A stretch of DNA of 64,000 nucleotides from Bacteroidota bacterium (GTDB lineage Bacteria; Bacteroidota; Bacteroidia; B-17B0; Aurantibacillaceae): the NCBI GenBank assembly GCA_017303905.1, contig JAFLBH010000001.1, positions 535,809 through 599,808 on the forward strand. The letters are read 5' to 3'. Shown in pieces: positions 37,234 to 47,652 of the stretch (position 1 is the stretch's first letter; every line of letters starts with the position of its first letter). The notes beneath the pieces are model-generated. The model made no database searches. It saw nothing but the letters and a program-made list of their open reading frames with translations, and had not been told where the DNA came from. Made by a program: the position numbers and the translations under genes.

Positions 37234-39780
37234 TTACATCTCGCCCAATTGTCCTCCAATCGTAAAGTGGAACTGTCCTTTACCGTTTCCAATTCCAGGA
37301 TTACCCGGCACATTGTCAAAGCCCCAACCATAATCCACTCCTAATAATCCAAACATTGGTAAAAACACTCTTAATCCAAATCCGGCGCTGCGTTTTACAT
37401 TAAACGGATTGTACTGTTTAAAGCTTTGCCATGAATTTCCTGCCTCAGCAAAACCTAAAACGAAAATGGTTGCTTGCGGATTTAAAGTAACAGGGAAACG
37501 TAATTCCATTGTATAACGTGAGGCAATTGGGTCGCCGGCCGCTGATGATAATGAGTTATCGGTATATCCGCGAAGCGCAATGATTTCTCGTGCAACAAAG
37601 TTTTGATAACCGCTTAATCCGCTTCCTCCTAAATAGAAACGCTCAAATGGCGAGAAACCTACTTCTTTGTTGTAATAGGTTAAGAAACCAAATCCAATTT
37701 TTGTTCTTAGTACTAAATTTCTGGCTTCTTTACCTTCGGCCGCGCGCTTATTGGTTAACTGCGTAAACCATTCTGCAGTAAATTTATATTTCTGATACTC
37801 GATGAATTTGTAACGTTCCTGTGATGATAAATCACTGTAGTTTTTACCGTTGAAACTTGAGTATGGTGGCGTCCACTGACCGTGTACAACAAAATTAGAT
37901 CCGTTCTTCGGATAAATTGGAGCATCCACTGAGCTACGCGAAATATTCATGCTTACGTTGAAATCGTTCGCATAACCTGTAGTTAGAATGAAGTAAGGAT
38001 ATTTGTATAAGTCGTAGTAGTTATAACTGAAGCTGGAATACATTTGGAAATAATCATCCGGCCATTTTAAGCGGCGTCCAAAACCAATGGACCCTCCAAT
38101 AATATTCATCACACTACGATTTGGATTATCTATTTTGATATCGCCTTGTTTAATTTTTTTCTTTTCACCATTAGAAAAAGAAGAGTGGAAGGCGGAAACC
38201 GTTAGAGAGTTTGGTTTTTTACCACCTAACCAAGGTTCAGTAAATGAAATGTTATACGACTGGTAGAATAATCCGTTTGTTTGCGCCTGTACACTTAAAC
38301 GTTGTCCGTCGCCTGTAGGTAATGGTCTCCAGGCATCCTTCTTCAAGAAATTTCTCATCGAAAAATTGTTGAAGGTTACCCCTAAGGTTCCAATAACGCG
38401 TCCACCACCCCAGCCACCGGAAAGAGTGATTTGATCATTTGGTTTTTCTTCCACCGCGTAATCAATATCAACGGTTCCGTCTGCAGGATTAGGCTTCGGA
38501 ACCGGATTCATTTTCTCAGGGTCAAAATAACCTAATTGTGATAATTCACGCACAGTACGCATAATATCTGAACGACGGAATAATTGTCCGGGCCTTGAGC
38601 GAATCTCTCTGTAAATTACGTGATCATTGGTTTTGTCATTTCCACTTACGGTAACTTTGTTAATGATGGCTTGCTTGCCTTCATACATCTGAATGTTAAA
38701 GTCGATGGTGTCGTTGTGGATGTTTGCTTCTTGTGCATTCACCTGGAAAAACAAATAACCGTCATCCATGTATAAGGAGGAGATGTCGTAACCGTTAGGG
38801 TTCATGTTTAACTTTGCGTCTAACTGACTTTGATCAAACACATCACCTTTCTTGATGTTTAAGATCGTATCAAGTTGTCCGCTACGGTATTTTGTATTGC
38901 CAAACCACTTGAATGTACCGAAATAAAACTTGTGACCCTCTTCAATGTAAACATCAATATTAACACGTTTTTTACTTACGAAGTAGGTTGTGTCTTTTAC
39001 AATACGCGCATCACGATATCCCTTACTGTTATATTTTGCAAGAACGGCCGGCAAATCTTTTTGTAGGTTGTCTTCGTGGTATTTTCCGGAGTTAAACGGA
39101 TTGTATATACGGAAAGGTTTACTGTCTTCCATTTTACGACGAAGTTTCCAGTCTGCGAGAACTTCGTTGCCATGGAATTTTAAATTTTTAATTCTTACTT
39201 TTTTCCCTTTATCAACGTTAATGTAGAGAATAGTGTGAGGTGTTTTGGTTAATTTATCCGCCTCCTGACTTACATTCACTTTTACATTATAAAAACCTTT
39301 GTTCACATAATAATCGCGAACGGTATTTTTGACAAAGCCTAACGAGTAATCAGTAATTACTTTCTCTTTTACGAGGCGAATTTTTCCGCGAATCTCATCG
39401 GCTTCATTTTTCTTCACCTTACCGCGAAAAGCAAATTTTGATAAACGTGGACGCTCAGTTACATGTATACGAAGAAAAACATCGTTGCCAATAACTTTCT
39501 CTTGGTAAATCTCAATATCTTCAAACAAACTTTGTTTCCATAATGCTTTAATGGCATCGGTAATTTTATCGCCGGGAATTTGAATAGTTTCTCCAACAAT
39601 TAAGCCGGAAAGTAGGCGAACTACATTTTTATCGGTAAAATTAGCGCCACTAACTTCAATACCTCCAATGGTGTATTTTTGAGGCGCTGTATAATCAGCA
39701 ACACGAACCGAATCGGTTTGTGCGCCTGAATTGAAAATGCATAGGCATAGGAGTGTAAAGAAAATTATGCCTTGCTTCAT
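37234..39780 (-). CDS. bamA: Outer-membrane assembly factor BamA
   Basis: 848 residues with signal peptide (to about residue 20), five POTRA domains (about 33-440) and a C-terminal 16-strand barrel. Landmarks are [16 protein letters not shown], the POTRA-5 to barrel junction [17 protein letters not shown] and the barrel motif [14 protein letters not shown], corresponding to the conserved L6 loop, though the usual VRGF is IALRGY here. It folds outer-membrane proteins. The ATG overlaps the uppS stop by 4 nt. Confidence 0.93.
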   Translation of the reverse strand: MKQGIIFFTLLCLCIFNSGAQTDSVRVADYTAPQKYTIGGIEVSGANFTDKNVVRLLSGLIVGETIQIPGDKITDAIKALWKQSLFEDIEIYQEKVIGNDVFLRIHVTERPRLSKFAFRGKVKKNEADEIRGKIRLVKEKVITDYSLGFVKNTVRDYYVNKGFYNVKVNVSQEADKLTKTPHTILYINVDKGKKVRIKNLKFHGNEVLADWKLRRKMEDSKPFRIYNPFNSGKYHEDNLQKDLPAVLAKYNSKGYRDARIVKDTTYFVSKKRVNIDVYIEEGHKFYFGTFKWFGNTKYRSGQLDTILNIKKGDVFDQSQLDAKLNMNPNGYDISSLYMDDGYLFFQVNAQEANIHNDTIDFNIQMYEGKQAIINKVTVSGNDKTNDHVIYREIRSRPGQLFRRSDIMRTVRELSQLGYFDPEKMNPVPKPNPADGTVDIDYAVEEKPNDQITLSGGWGGGRVIGTLGVTFNNFSMRNFLKKDAWRPLPTGDGQRLSVQAQTNGLFYQSYNISFTEPWLGGKKPNSLTVSAFHSSFSNGEKKKIKQGDIKIDNPNRSVMNIIGGSIGFGRRLKWPDDYFQMYSSFSYNYYDLYKYPYFILTTGYANDFNVSMNISRSSVDAPIYPKNGSNFVVHGQWTPPYSSFNGKNYSDLSSQERYKFIEYQKYKFTAEWFTQLTNKRAAEGKEARNLVLRTKIGFGFLTYYNKEVGFSPFERFYLGGSGLSGYQNFVAREIIALRGYTDNSLSSAAGDPIASRYTMELRFPVTLNPQATIFVLGFAEAGNSWQSFKQYNPFNVKRSAGFGLRVFLPMFGLLGVDYGWGFDNVPGNPGIGNGKGQFHFTIGGQLGEM

Positions 39781-40517
39781 TTAATTTCGTTTTTAATTTG
39801 TTCGCTGGTTTTACCAAATCTTCTTTCACGCGATTGATAACTTTTAATGGCATCGAAAAATTCTTTTTTTCTGAAGTCAGGCCACAAAGTGTCGGTAAAA
39901 TAAAATTCCGCGTAAGCGAGTTGCCACAATAAAAAATTACTGATGCGATGTTCGCCACTGGTACGAATCATTAACTCAGGATCGGGATATTTTTTGGTAC
40001 ACAAATGTTGCGCAATTGAATTTTCGTCAATCGCATCAATCGCTGTTTTACCTTCTTTTACTTCGGTTGCCAATTGTTTAACCGCTTCAATAATTTCCCA
40101 TTTGGAAGAATAGCTTAAAGCAAGCACTAAAGTTAAACGTGTATTGTTTTTTGTTATTTCAATGGATTGTTGCAACTCATCATAGCAACCTTTCGGCAAA
40201 CTTTTTAAATTGCCAATTGCTTCGAGCTTCACGCCGTTCTTGTTTAATTGCGGAGTTTCCATGCTTATGGTAGCAACCAAAAGTTCCATCAAAGCATCTA
40301 CTTCTTCTTTCGGACGATTCCAGTTTTCGGTGCTGAATGCATAGAGCGTTAAATATTTCACGCCAACTTCTGCGGCAGCTTCAACAATTTCTCTTACCGA
40401 ATTTACACCTTCATGATGTCCGAAGATTCGGTCTTCGCCTTGTTGCTTAGCCCAACGTCCGTTACCATCCATAATGATGGCAATGTGTTGAGGTACTTTA
40501 TCTTTATCAAGGCTCAT
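39777..40517 (-). CDS. uppS: Isoprenyl (undecaprenyl) diphosphate synthase
   Basis: 246 residues, cis-prenyltransferase fold. The catalytic Asp is D17 in [10 protein letters not shown], followed by the GHHEG and ENWNRP motifs and the C-terminal [24 protein letters not shown]. It elongates farnesyl diphosphate to the C55 carrier lipid precursor. It is coupled to bamA by a 4-nt overlap, joining carrier supply with outer-membrane assembly. Confidence 0.95.
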   Translation of the reverse strand: MSLDKDKVPQHIAIIMDGNGRWAKQQGEDRIFGHHEGVNSVREIVEAAAEVGVKYLTLYAFSTENWNRPKEEVDALMELLVATISMETPQLNKNGVKLEAIGNLKSLPKGCYDELQQSIEITKNNTRLTLVLALSYSSKWEIIEAVKQLATEVKEGKTAIDAIDENSIAQHLCTKKYPDPELMIRTSGEHRISNFLLWQLAYAEFYFTDTLWPDFRKKEFFDAIKSYQSRERRFGKTSEQIKNEIK

Positions 40518-40537
40518 GATTGAGTTTCAGAAGGAGG

Positions 40538-40545
40538 CAAATTTA
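40538..40545 (-). promoter_or_regulatory. -7 box of the uppS-bamA-ompH operon
   Basis: TAAATTTG on the minus strand fits TAnnTTTG, 20 nt before the uppS ATG. No -33 element at normal spacing is apparent. Confidence 0.45.
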
Positions 40546-40622
40546 ACAAAAAACGCGTAAAAAGCTTATTTTAAGAGGTAATATATAGAGATAAAAGAGG
40601 TTTTTAATATATTTTATGATAA

Positions 40623-41441
40623 TTACATTCCCGACTGATAGCAAGGTTCAGGCTTAAACTGAATTTTGATGTTTAAGGTTAAACCAAAGAAGTAAAACCA
40701 ATCTTTAGTACGGGGGTTGCCCCTCTGAGAATTCGTTAAATCTCCTCCGTCTAAGGAGCGATTGGAGTAGGCTAATCCCAGTGCGCCATTTGGGGGATTT
40801 ATGTTTAGATTAGGGTAAGTTTTGCTTACATCATCAAGATAATCCGTGAAGGTTTTACGCGGCCCCCATTCTAATCCCAAACCAATCCATTTCGATACAT
40901 TCACTTTTACCCCAATACCAAACGGAACGCCCACTTGCCATAATTTATATTTCTTGGTTTGTCCTTCGGTGCGTAAGGGACGAAGATTTTCCCATTGTCC
41001 GCCGCCTAAGTTTCCTTGCGGATTGAAATTAAAAACATCAATACCCGCGAATAAAAAAATCGAAAATTTGTATTTATCGTTGCTGATTCTGTATTCGAGA
41101 AAATTAAATTCTGCTTGCGCGTAGAATTCATTTATCCGTGATTTGAAATTCAGATTACGACGACGCTGATCCGAATCTTCACTCTGAGAATCATCACCCA
41201 TAATCGTTCCGGTATTAAAACCTGCTCTGAAAGCGTAACGATAATTTGGCGTAAAACGATAAAATAATCCAACGGCAGGCTTCATTAAAAAGAAATGACG
41301 CTTCGGATTTAAATCACCTGTATAGTAAGAACCTCCTAAAAAAATACCGATTTCATGCTGTCTGAAATTTCTGCGGCTGCGCTGTGCGAAAAGGCTTATG
41401 CCCAACACCAGAAATAAGAGTATAAAAACGGCTTTTTTCAT
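40623..41441 (-). CDS. porG: T9SS outer-membrane protein PorG (DUF6089)
   Basis: 272 residues with signal peptide (to about residue 19, ISLFAQ) and an outer-membrane barrel: HEIGIFLGGSYYTGDLNP, YRYAFRAGFNTG, FAGIDVFNFNP and GVKVNVSKWIGLGLEWGPRKTFTDYLDDV. Family and position fit PorG, which anchors the PorK/PorN ring of T9SS to the outer membrane. The order porG-uppS-bamA-ompH is one I recall from Porphyromonas and flavobacteria. It is 105 nt upstream of uppS, so it may have its own promoter. Confidence 0.8.
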   Translation of the reverse strand: MKKAVFILLFLVLGISLFAQRSRRNFRQHEIGIFLGGSYYTGDLNPKRHFFLMKPAVGLFYRFTPNYRYAFRAGFNTGTIMGDDSQSEDSDQRRRNLNFKSRINEFYAQAEFNFLEYRISNDKYKFSIFLFAGIDVFNFNPQGNLGGGQWENLRPLRTEGQTKKYKLWQVGVPFGIGVKVNVSKWIGLGLEWGPRKTFTDYLDDVSKTYPNLNINPPNGALGLAYSNRSLDGGDLTNSQRGNPRTKDWFYFFGLTLNIKIQFKPEPCYQSGM

Positions 41442-41609
41442 TTATTATTAAGGAACGTAAATATCGTTAATTTATTGCATAAAAAGACGCCAAAACGTAA
41501 ACTTAAAATACTGAAAAACAGATATTTAATACACGGAAGCGCTATTTAACTAAACGCACCTAAACGTCAAGCTTCCCGGCCGTGGAAAAATCAGCATCTT
41601 TGTGCTGTT

Positions 41610-42248
41610 ATGTTAAACATTAAAACTTTTACATTCGGACCTTTTCAGGAGAACACTTATATATTGTGGGATGAGACCGATGATGCTGTGATTATTGATC
41701 CGGGAAACACGTCAACTACCGAGCATCAACAAGTAAAAAATTTCCTTGCCGATAAAAATTTGAAGTTAAAACGATTGCTGTTGACGCATGGTCATATCGA
41801 CCATATTGCGGGAAATCGATTCATTTACGACACTTATAAGTTGTTACCTGAAGTGAATGAGCATGATGTTCCGCTGGTACAAAAGCATGTTTCTATTGCC
41901 ATGATGTACGGATTACCTTGTGAAGAATCACCCTTACCGGAAAAATTTTTGAATGAAGGCGAACAAATTAAATTTGGTAATACAGTGTTTGAAATGTTGT
42001 TTACACCCGGGCATTCACCTGGAAGTATTACTTTTTACAATAAAGAAAACAATTTCATCATTTGCGGGGATGTTTTGTTTTATGGAAGTATTGGACGTAC
42101 CGATTTGCCGGGAGGAAATTATGACACATTAATCCGTTCTATTAAGCAAAAATTATTTCCGTTAGGAGATGACGTGAAAGTTTATAACGGTCACGGACCT
42201 GCTACAACGATAGGATTTGAGAGAGAAAACAATCCGTTTTTGGTTTAA
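41610..42248 (+). CDS. MBL-fold hydrolase (glyoxalase II-like)
   Basis: 212 residues of the metallo-beta-lactamase fold. The first metal motif is THGHIDH, with further ligands in TPGHSPGSI, ICGDVLF and NGHGPAT. Length and motifs match the small GloB-like branch, which hydrolyses thioesters such as S-lactoylglutathione or bacillithiol conjugates; the substrate is not certain. It overlaps the convergent dxs gene by 4 nt. A near-consensus -7 box CATCTTTG lies at 41595-41602. Confidence 0.85.
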   Translation: MLNIKTFTFGPFQENTYILWDETDDAVIIDPGNTSTTEHQQVKNFLADKNLKLKRLLLTHGHIDHIAGNRFIYDTYKLLPEVNEHDVPLVQKHVSIAMMYGLPCEESPLPEKFLNEGEQIKFGNTVFEMLFTPGHSPGSITFYNKENNFIICGDVLFYGSIGRTDLPGGNYDTLIRSIKQKLFPLGDDVKVYNGHGPATTIGFERENNPFLV

Positions 42249-44194
42249 GAAACCAAAGATTTAGCTTTTTCGGAGATTAGTTCAATAACTGTTTTAGCAA
42301 TTTGCTTAGGCGAAAAACCGCACTCTTCGTACAATTCATTTTGCTCACCGTGCTCGATAAAATTATCTGGAATTCCTAAGCGTTTTACCTGTGCCTGATA
42401 ACCGTTATCTGACATGAATTCAAGAACTGCTGAGCCAATTCCGCCAACAATCGTTCCGTCTTCTACCGTAATAATTTTTTTGTAGCGACTAAAAACTTCA
42501 TGCAGCATGGCTTCATCGATAGGCTTTGCAAAACGCAAGTCATAATGCGCCGGAGAAATATTTTCTTTTTCTAATTCCGTAATCGCTTTTGTTACTAAGT
42601 TACCCGGATGGCCGAATGAAAGAATGGCAACATCTTTACCATCTTTTATTTTTCTTCCTTTTCCAATTTCTAATTTCTTGAATGGTGTTTTCCAGTCAAT
42701 CATCACACCACTTCCTCTCGGATAACGGATGCTGAAGCTTCCCGGTGTTTCATCCAATTGAGCGGTGTACATCAAATTACGAAGTTCCTCTTCGTTCATT
42801 GGCGCACTCACAATCATATTCGGAATACAACGGAAATAAGCGATATCAAAAGCCCCGTGATGGGTTGGTCCGTCTGCTCCGGCAATTCCTCCGCGATCGA
42901 GACAAAACACCACTTTTAATTTTTGTAAAGCCACATCATGCACCACCTGATCGTAGGCACGTTGCATGAAAGACGAATAAATATTACAGAAAGGAATTAA
43001 TCCTTGTGTAGCTAATCCGGCGCTGAAAGTAACTGCATGTTGTTCGGCAATACCTACGTCGAAAGCTCTGTCGGGCATTGCCTTCATCATGATGTTTAAG
43101 GAACAACCAGATGGCATAGCAGGAGTAATACCCATTACTTTAGGATTTTTCTCTGCTAATTCAACAATGGTATGACCAAATACATCTTGATATTTCGGTG
43201 GCTGAGGTTCTTTCGGAACAACTTTAATAATCTCTCCGGTTTCTTTGTTAAACAAACCCGGCGCATGCCAAACAGTTTCGTTGCCTTCTTCAGAAAACTT
43301 GTAACCTTTCCCTTTTTTGGTAAGTACATGCAGTATTTTAGGACCGGGAATATCTTTTAAATCATTGAGAACTTTCGTTAAACGCACAACATCGTGTCCG
43401 TCAACCGGACCGAAATAACGGAACTGCAGCGACTCAAATAAATTACTTTGTTTAAGGAGAGATGTTTTAATGGAGGATTGCACTTTAGAAACAATCTCCT
43501 GAGCGCTCTTTCCAAAATTACTGAGTTTCCCAAGCATATTCCACACTTCATCCTTCACGTGGTTGTAAGTATGAGAGGTGGTGATATCGGTCAAGTATTC
43601 TTTTAAAGCACCAACATTTGGGTCGATGCTCATACAATTATCATTTAGAACCACTAATAAATTAGCGTGTTCAACGCCGGCGTGATTTAAAGCTTCGAAG
43701 GCCATCCCGCCAGTCATGGCACCATCACCAATTACAGCGATGTGATGTTTATCGTGCAAGCCTTGATATTTTGAAGCAACCGCCATTCCCAGAGCTGCGC
43801 TTATGGAAGTAGAGGAGTGTCCAACCCCAAAAGTATCGTACTCACTTTCGCTGCGTTTAGGGAAACCACTGATGCCTTTATAAATTCGGTTGGTGTGAAA
43901 AATATCGCGGCGGCCGGTAATAATTTTATGTCCGTATGCCTGGTGGCCTACATCCCAAACCAATTGATCGTAAGGTGTGTTGAAGATATAATGGATAGCA
44001 GCGGTTAGTTCAACCACGCCAAGGGAAGCGCCGAAATGCCCGCCTTTAACCGATACAATATCGATAATGAATTGGCGGAGCTCGTTACAAAACTGTTCGA
44101 GCTGGTCTTCTCTTAATTTTTTAAGATCATCCGGACTATTGATTGAGCCTAAAAGTGGCCCCGGAAGTACTCCTGATCCTTTAACAAATTCCAT
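42245..44194 (-). CDS. dxs: 1-deoxy-D-xylulose-5-phosphate synthase
   Basis: 649 residues, full length. The thiamine diphosphate motif is GDGAMTGGMAFEALNHAG, the transketolase pyrimidine domain has AEQHAVTFSAGLA with the catalytic Glu, and the C-terminal domain has DGTIVGGIGSAVLEF. It is the first enzyme of the MEP route to isopentenyl diphosphate, feeding the undecaprenyl carriers used by several genes here. It is a single gene with its -7 box 5 nt from the ATG. Confidence 0.96.
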   Translation of the reverse strand: MEFVKGSGVLPGPLLGSINSPDDLKKLREDQLEQFCNELRQFIIDIVSVKGGHFGASLGVVELTAAIHYIFNTPYDQLVWDVGHQAYGHKIITGRRDIFHTNRIYKGISGFPKRSESEYDTFGVGHSSTSISAALGMAVASKYQGLHDKHHIAVIGDGAMTGGMAFEALNHAGVEHANLLVVLNDNCMSIDPNVGALKEYLTDITTSHTYNHVKDEVWNMLGKLSNFGKSAQEIVSKVQSSIKTSLLKQSNLFESLQFRYFGPVDGHDVVRLTKVLNDLKDIPGPKILHVLTKKGKGYKFSEEGNETVWHAPGLFNKETGEIIKVVPKEPQPPKYQDVFGHTIVELAEKNPKVMGITPAMPSGCSLNIMMKAMPDRAFDVGIAEQHAVTFSAGLATQGLIPFCNIYSSFMQRAYDQVVHDVALQKLKVVFCLDRGGIAGADGPTHHGAFDIAYFRCIPNMIVSAPMNEEELRNLMYTAQLDETPGSFSIRYPRGSGVMIDWKTPFKKLEIGKGRKIKDGKDVAILSFGHPGNLVTKAITELEKENISPAHYDLRFAKPIDEAMLHEVFSRYKKIITVEDGTIVGGIGSAVLEFMSDNGYQAQVKRLGIPDNFIEHGEQNELYEECGFSPKQIAKTVIELISEKAKSLVS

Positions 44195-44199
44195 TATTA

Positions 44200-44207
44200 C
44201 AAATATA
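44200..44207 (-). promoter_or_regulatory. -7 box of dxs
   Basis: TATATTTG on the minus strand is a full match to TAnnTTTG and ends 5 nt before the dxs ATG, so the message should have almost no leader. The upstream -33 position reads TTTAAG, a weak match. Confidence 0.55.
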
Positions 44208-44303
44208 CTACTAAAATACTAATGCTTAAAACGTTATTATAGAAGAATTTAGCATGTAGCGGTTGATAATATATGTTAAACAAACGGGAAGGGGAAAGGT
44301 TCA

Positions 44304-45989
44304 CTACTCAAGCTCAACCTTCAAATTTCTAAAGAGGTATTCTTCCTTTTTGTCGTTCAAAATAAAGGCTTTGATTCTATAATCAGCTCTATTGTTATAA
44401 TGTAACTTACTTTTAAGTTCAATTTTTTGCCATTTGTTTTTTGTGAGTGTAAAAGTTGTTGAATTATAAAACACAGTTGAATCATTGAGGTCGCCCATAC
44501 ATACTAATTGCGCACCAAAAGTTTCTGATAAGGGTTTCAATTCAACTGAAATAGTGGCGCTTTTAAAATAACCTTTAGTTAATTTATTTGGAATGAAGAA
44601 AATGCCGGCGGAATAAAGTTCAAGGGAATCGATTTTATAAGCTTTTTTCCCTTCAATCAATTCTATTTTATTAGGATCAACTTCATCTAAATTGTGATTA
44701 ATAGTCAAGGATTTTTGATGCAGAAGATACCTGTATTCTCTCCAGTCCCAATCATCTTTACCCCAAAAGCAAGTATCCCACGCATACATAAGTTTTAAAT
44801 TACAAAAAACGGATACTATGATTAATCCAATAAGAAATGGTTTCGCCAAACGACTTTTATTTGTTAAAAAAAACTCGGCTAGCGGGAAGGAAAGTAAGCA
44901 ACTTAGTTCAACAAAATTTCTTGCTCCAAACCCACACCCAAAAAAGAAAACATGCCAAGATGCACTCAAATAAGTTATATTAATTACAACTAATAAAATA
45001 GAGGCGTACATGAGTTTTTTTCTTGTGAAGAGTAACAGTGTAATTGAAAGTAAAATCAGATAAAGAGGACTATAAGTTAGTAAACCATTGTGTGGTGAAA
45101 ATAGAAATTCAGTTATTTTGGGATCTGTTAAAAAGGAAAAGGTCTCCTCCTTGTATGAATCAGCAATAAATTTTCCATATGCAAATTTCCAATACAACAA
45201 TTGGGGGGTAAAAATAATTGTAGCAATCAAAGAAGTAGCAACTATATTATTAACGGTAAAAAGAAGTTTAATACGATTTTTTAATTCGCGCAAACCCGAA
45301 ACATTAAAAGCAATGATGGGCAATATGTAAATTATATTGATAGGCCGAATTAGTACAATTAATAAGAAGCAGAATGATAATGCCAAGTAATATTTGACTT
45401 GGTTCATTATTGAATACATATAAATTGCATATAGTGAGGCCGTAATTAAAAAGAAAGAATAGGCATGTGACATTCCGGGTTGAATAGAAGCATAGTAAAA
45501 TGTGTTAGTTCCAGTAAAAACAATTAGTCCACATATGATGGAAACATTGATAGGATAAAAATGCATGAGCAACTTCACTAGAAGCAAAAGACCTAAACAG
45601 GCATAAAAAATTCCGGCAATATCTACTATAAGGTGATTAACCGGCGAGTAACCTGTATTGGGAATGCTAAACATTTTGCATATCCCTAAACCTATAACGT
45701 AAAAAGGGCTTTGTAAAAGGGCGACTCCGTAAGTAAACTTGGTAATTACTTTTTTGTTTTCTCCAAGGGTAAAGCCATATGCAACAATGTGATCCATATT
45801 ATCAGGAAAATTATTTTCAAATCCGTACTGAAATGTGGCGGGTAAATAAACATTGTATCCTGCCGGATCAACAAATAGAGTGGAGTTATAACTACCCGTT
45901 TTGTAATTTTCCTTATTTAAGGAAGAGATATATAACAAAGAAAGGAATAATAAAATGAATGCTGAATATTTCAAAATCCGTAAACTCAA
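44304..45989 (-). CDS. Multi-span GT-C-like membrane protein
   Basis: 561 residues with about ten hydrophobic segments through residue 400 and a soluble C-terminal domain of about 130 residues rich in beta strands (about 430-561). An early acidic periplasmic loop (VDPAGYNVYLPATFQY) occupies the position where GT-C glycosyltransferases have their catalytic Asp. The last domain may be a carbohydrate-binding module; this is inferred. It is the final gene of the O-acetylation operon, 4 nt after the SGNH gene, so it may assemble or modify the same glycan. Confidence 0.6.
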   Translation of the reverse strand: MSLRILKYSAFILLFLSLLYISSLNKENYKTGSYNSTLFVDPAGYNVYLPATFQYGFENNFPDNMDHIVAYGFTLGENKKVITKFTYGVALLQSPFYVIGLGICKMFSIPNTGYSPVNHLIVDIAGIFYACLGLLLLVKLLMHFYPINVSIICGLIVFTGTNTFYYASIQPGMSHAYSFFLITASLYAIYMYSIMNQVKYYLALSFCFLLIVLIRPINIIYILPIIAFNVSGLRELKNRIKLLFTVNNIVATSLIATIIFTPQLLYWKFAYGKFIADSYKEETFSFLTDPKITEFLFSPHNGLLTYSPLYLILLSITLLLFTRKKLMYASILLVVINITYLSASWHVFFFGCGFGARNFVELSCLLSFPLAEFFLTNKSRLAKPFLIGLIIVSVFCNLKLMYAWDTCFWGKDDWDWREYRYLLHQKSLTINHNLDEVDPNKIELIEGKKAYKIDSLELYSAGIFFIPNKLTKGYFKSATISVELKPLSETFGAQLVCMGDLNDSTVFYNSTTFTLTKNKWQKIELKSKLHYNNRADYRIKAFILNDKKEEYLFRNLKVELE

Positions 45990-45993
45990 TTTT

Positions 45994-47640
45994 CTATTGC
46001 GTATTTAAATACCACAATGCATCAAGGGTGAGCATAGAGTCTACACTGATTTTTTTTGATTTAGACTTATCTTCTACTTCTTTAAACCAGGTTTTGTTCT
46101 TTCGAATTATTTCTTTTACTGCATTCAGTGTTAAGTATTTTTTTGCCTTTTCAGGAGAATTAAGTTCATGAATCATGAACCAGGCAGCGTCTAATTTAAC
46201 CATTGAGTCCACGCTAATTTTATTTTTCTCGGCCTTTTCCTTAATGGAGTTTAACCAGGTTGGATTGTTGTATACGGATTCAATAACTTCTTCAATCGTG
46301 ATACCATTGTTTATCGGGCCTTTGTTTTGAAAATACCAATGCGCATCTAAAACTAACATAGAATCGACGCTGATTTTATTTTCTTTAGCTTTTCGCTCAA
46401 TATCTTTCATCCACTGACCACTATTTTTAATGACGTTAATTATTTCCTTTAGTTCTTTTGCAGTAGGCTCTATTTTATTATGAAGTGCATTTAGAGCTGT
46501 TTGAAAAAAACCAAATCCTAGTCTGCTTAAATTACTTTCAGTGCAAACAATTAAAATGAAATCATTTTGAAGCAAATGACGTCTAATATCAATTTCATGA
46601 ATTATTTTTTTGTGCAGAAAAGATGTACTTCTTATTTCAGTTAAATAATACCAGAATTCATTATTTTCAAAAACCTGGTTAGGTAATCCTCTGGAAAAAA
46701 TGTCCCACCAAAAACTGTCTGAAATCACCATACAGCTTTTTTTGTCTTTATTTCTTTGATTAACTACTAGGGTGGGGTAAGCCATTTTTTTGTAATGAGG
46801 CCACTTTAATAAATTAAGACTTAAAATCATATCGTCGTCGGGCGACTCTAACGAATCTTTTTCTTCAATTTTAAGTATTTCAATATTCGGTAAATTACAT
46901 TGTCCTAAATAAGACAAGTGTTTAAAGATTGTATCAGCTGCATATATAGCCTCCAATCGACTCCAGTGAACACCAAGCTGAGGAAACAATAAATGTTTTG
47001 TAGTTTTCTTTTTATTCAGAAATATAGCATTGAAGTCAATGTGATTTATTCCCGCGGATTTTAAAGCTTCCTTGTAAAAATCATAGTTCGTGTTTTCAAC
47101 TTTGGGTAATCTATAATTGTCAGGAATGTACTCAGGATATATTCTTGCCTTGCTAGGCGCGAGAACTATGAGCATTTTTTTCCCAAGCACTTCTAATTCG
47201 GTATTAAGTTGTTTTATTTTTGCAACGGTATCATTCAGTGCGGGATGACCCATAAAAAACACCCCATTCAGCGCATCGATGTAGCCTGTTTCGTATAGAT
47301 AGTTTTCTTTTCCCACTATCACTTTTTCAGCATAGGCCTTTTTAAAGAGCCAGAAACCGATTTGGTTGTGAAGTCTAACCAAAAAATTCCTGAAGCCGAA
47401 TTCTTCTTTCACATAATCATCTGTTGTTTGTTGGTATTTACCGTTAAACCATTCTTCGCTAGTTAATTCGTAATATACTTTGGGAATGAAATATCCTTTT
47501 AATGGGGTAAATGTAAAACAAGGATTAAATTGTTGCCAGTAAACAAACGCGAAAGGAATCAAAATAAGAACCAACAACATTCTTTTAAAGAGGCTGCTGG
47601 TTTTATTTGTATTATTTAAAAATTCCTTTTCGTTGCTCAT
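45994..47640 (-). CDS. AlgX/AlgJ-like SGNH protein with three 26-residue C-terminal modules
   Basis: 548 residues: a membrane anchor at about 18-36, then an SGNH-hydrolase-like domain to about 390. It has the active-site-like VISDSF (S309) and LGVHWSR (H225), but the Asp usually two residues before that His in AlgX is Gly here. Such proteins pass acetyl groups onto exopolysaccharide in the periplasm, working with an MBOAT protein. The C-terminal tail has three copies of a 26-residue module (W410-W435, W462-W487, W518-W543) not belonging to the SGNH fold. It is a paralogue of the gene upstream (12-nt gap). Confidence 0.75.
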   Translation of the reverse strand: MSNEKEFLNNTNKTSSLFKRMLLVLILIPFAFVYWQQFNPCFTFTPLKGYFIPKVYYELTSEEWFNGKYQQTTDDYVKEEFGFRNFLVRLHNQIGFWLFKKAYAEKVIVGKENYLYETGYIDALNGVFFMGHPALNDTVAKIKQLNTELEVLGKKMLIVLAPSKARIYPEYIPDNYRLPKVENTNYDFYKEALKSAGINHIDFNAIFLNKKKTTKHLLFPQLGVHWSRLEAIYAADTIFKHLSYLGQCNLPNIEILKIEEKDSLESPDDDMILSLNLLKWPHYKKMAYPTLVVNQRNKDKKSCMVISDSFWWDIFSRGLPNQVFENNEFWYYLTEIRSTSFLHKKIIHEIDIRRHLLQNDFILIVCTESNLSRLGFGFFQTALNALHNKIEPTAKELKEIINVIKNSGQWMKDIERKAKENKISVDSMLVLDAHWYFQNKGPINNGITIEEVIESVYNNPTWLNSIKEKAEKNKISVDSMVKLDAAWFMIHELNSPEKAKKYLTLNAVKEIIRKNKTWFKEVEDKSKSKKISVDSMLTLDALWYLNTQ

Positions 47641-47652
47641 TCTCTTTTGTAA

